Assembly: GCA_018398765.1 (NCBI GenBank)
Contig: JAHBMJ010002492.1
Location: 1,638-18,324, forward strand
DNA from: Chromera velia
Lineage: Eukaryota; Sar; Chromeraceae
DNA length: 16,687 nt
Reading direction: 5' to 3'
Shown piece by piece: positions 15,685 to 16,687 of this stretch. A program made the position numbers and the translations under genes. Under the pieces are notes generated by a model. The model searched no databases. It was not told where the DNA came from and saw only the letters and a program-made list of their open reading frames with translations. Every line of letters begins with the position of its first letter. Within the stretch, counting starts at the first letter, position 1.

Positions 15685-16330
15685 GGCAGTCAGATTAGCA
15701 TCTATAGCTAGGCACTCACGCCGACCTTCGCAGTCAGAAAATTTCTCAGGCAGGCAAACCTGACGCTCTCGATCAATTGCTCGATCCGTCTACCTCCGTC
15801 CGTCTCCGTCTCTCTCCGTCTATCTCCGGCCCGATCCGGAAAAGGATCAAACGCCCCTATCTCTTGTGGGCAGTTCTATCACACTCGACCAAGCTTCCCA
15901 GGCACGTTGGTGAACGTTGCGAACTAGCGTTGTGAAGGACCAGTGGGATACAGAGACAGGGAAGAGACTGGAGACGGCTCTGACGATAGAAGACAAAAGG
16001 TCAAGAAAACAAGACTAGACTCTCTACATGGAAGCGGCTGCCCAGATTCTGACTCCGCGCTATCACGGGGACATGTTATCGAAGATTAGCACATCTAGAG
16101 CACTGCAGGGCATCAGAGGAGACTTGTCATGGGGGGGATGAGGAAATCGTGGAGAGGGAATGAAAAGGTTAGACAATTTTTCAAAATTTTGGAGCTCTGG
16201 TGCTTCAGAATCAAAGGGCATCTGGAGAAACCACTTGGTGGGTTTTATGTGGCAACCATAGGGATCAAGATTGACCACTTACAGCTTGTCCGCGAGACCC
16301 CACTGAGATGAATGCCCAAAAAAGGCTCGC
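15683..16330. other. Unique sequence without a recognised gene
   Basis: A short cluster of CCGTCT units lies near 15786-15826. Small open frames on both strands at 16063-16311 overlap one another and match no family I know. No tRNA, rRNA or snRNA signature was seen. Confidence 0.55.
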
Positions 16331-16395
16331 TGGCACGCAAAGACCCCCCCCATCCCCCCCCCCCATCCCCCCCCTTAGAGCCCGTTTGCGTGCCA
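16331..16395. repeat. Inverted repeat bracketing C tracts
   Basis: TGGCACGCAAA at 16331-16341 and its exact complement TTTGCGTGCCA at 16385-16395 enclose three C runs (about 16344-16374). A hairpin with a C-rich loop would form, the opposite strand having the G runs. Confidence 0.8.
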
Positions 16396-16687
16396 CTGCA
16401 TGACGAAAATTAATTAAGTGAAAAAATTGATGAAAAAAAAAAAAAAAATGATGATCAGACTAGCTCGCGCGGCTATCGCGCGGCTGCATGATCAGAGCTG
16501 CATGAGCTAGCCGCATGCATGCCTGCCCCCCTATCGATCTAGCTGCCCCCCGAGGCGACTGACTGACAGATTTGATTTGATGATGGTACGCTGGATCCCT
16601 GTTGTGAGTAGAAGGCTGAACTCAACCGTCTACCTGTACCCCGCAGATCCAGCATACGACGCTATGTCATCATTGTGATGTCTTGCG
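16396..16687. other. Palindrome-rich terminal sequence
   Basis: It contains an A run at about 16434-16448, two GCGCGGCT copies with nearby GATGATCAG/CATGATCAG, GCATGCATGC, and C6 runs. A 12-bp inverted repeat with one mismatch pairs 16586-16597 (GTACGCTGGATC) with 16646-16657. A CCCCGCAG at 16638-16645 could be an acceptor, but too little follows to tell. Confidence 0.5.

Noticed and set aside
16063-16311. Small overlapping frames on both strands (71 and 60 codons)
   Set aside because: They were considered as possible retroelement remnants, but no reverse transcriptase, integrase or other motif could be identified.

Overview
The window looks like nuclear DNA of an intron-rich, single-celled eukaryote. 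Long open frames are broken by GT-AG introns full of tetranucleotide repeats, the extracellular exons are flanked by phase-1 introns, and there is no sign of bacterial operons or ribosome binding sites. The domain mix (discoidin, calcium-binding EGF, GPS-like motif, polycystin-1-type membrane helices) would suit an alveolate alga such as a chromerid, but that placement is inference and no marker gene is present.

Region 1 (about 1-9385, + strand) carries most of one large gene, open at its 5' end. I join eleven exons: 383-645, 984-1109, 1693-1818, 2015-2119, 2606-2778, 3043-3333, 3679-3936, 4105-4808, 5328-~6462, 6752-8031 and 8368-9385. As drawn they keep one reading frame for 1825 residues. 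Only the 6462/6752 junction is poorly defined. The order of parts is: F5/8 type C (discoidin-like) domain, two canonical cbEGF domains, two degraded EGF-like modules, a Ser/Thr/Ala-rich stalk, a GPS-like cysteine motif, a first membrane helix, an ~800-residue charged cytoplasmic stretch, then about four more helices resembling TM2-TM5 of polycystin-1. The PLAT domain and the C-terminal channel module of animal polycystin-1 are not visible.

Region 2 (9386-12253) is AT-rich and without a convincing gene. Its main content is a 1142-bp transposon-like element at 9824-10965 with inverted ends starting TAGTG and a perfect 8-bp target duplication (TTCCTACT). These are hallmarks of a non-autonomous hAT-type element. 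It is built as nested inverted repeats, including a compact 158-bp hairpin.

Region 3 (12254-~15000, + strand) holds a tentative second gene, or its remains: a first exon starting at 12254, then very short phase-0 exon-like blocks encoding charged helical segments (13062-13094, 13310-13342, 14802-~14993). A related block at 12658-12708 carries a stop codon, and the last block shows a probable frame change. A 12-bp minisatellite with a 60-bp higher-order period lies between them.

Region 4 (about 15000-16687) is mostly simple sequence (ACTC/ATTC-rich, CA and TC tracts), then unique sequence with no recognised gene, C tracts bracketed by an inverted repeat, and palindromic GCATGC/CGCGCG-rich DNA.
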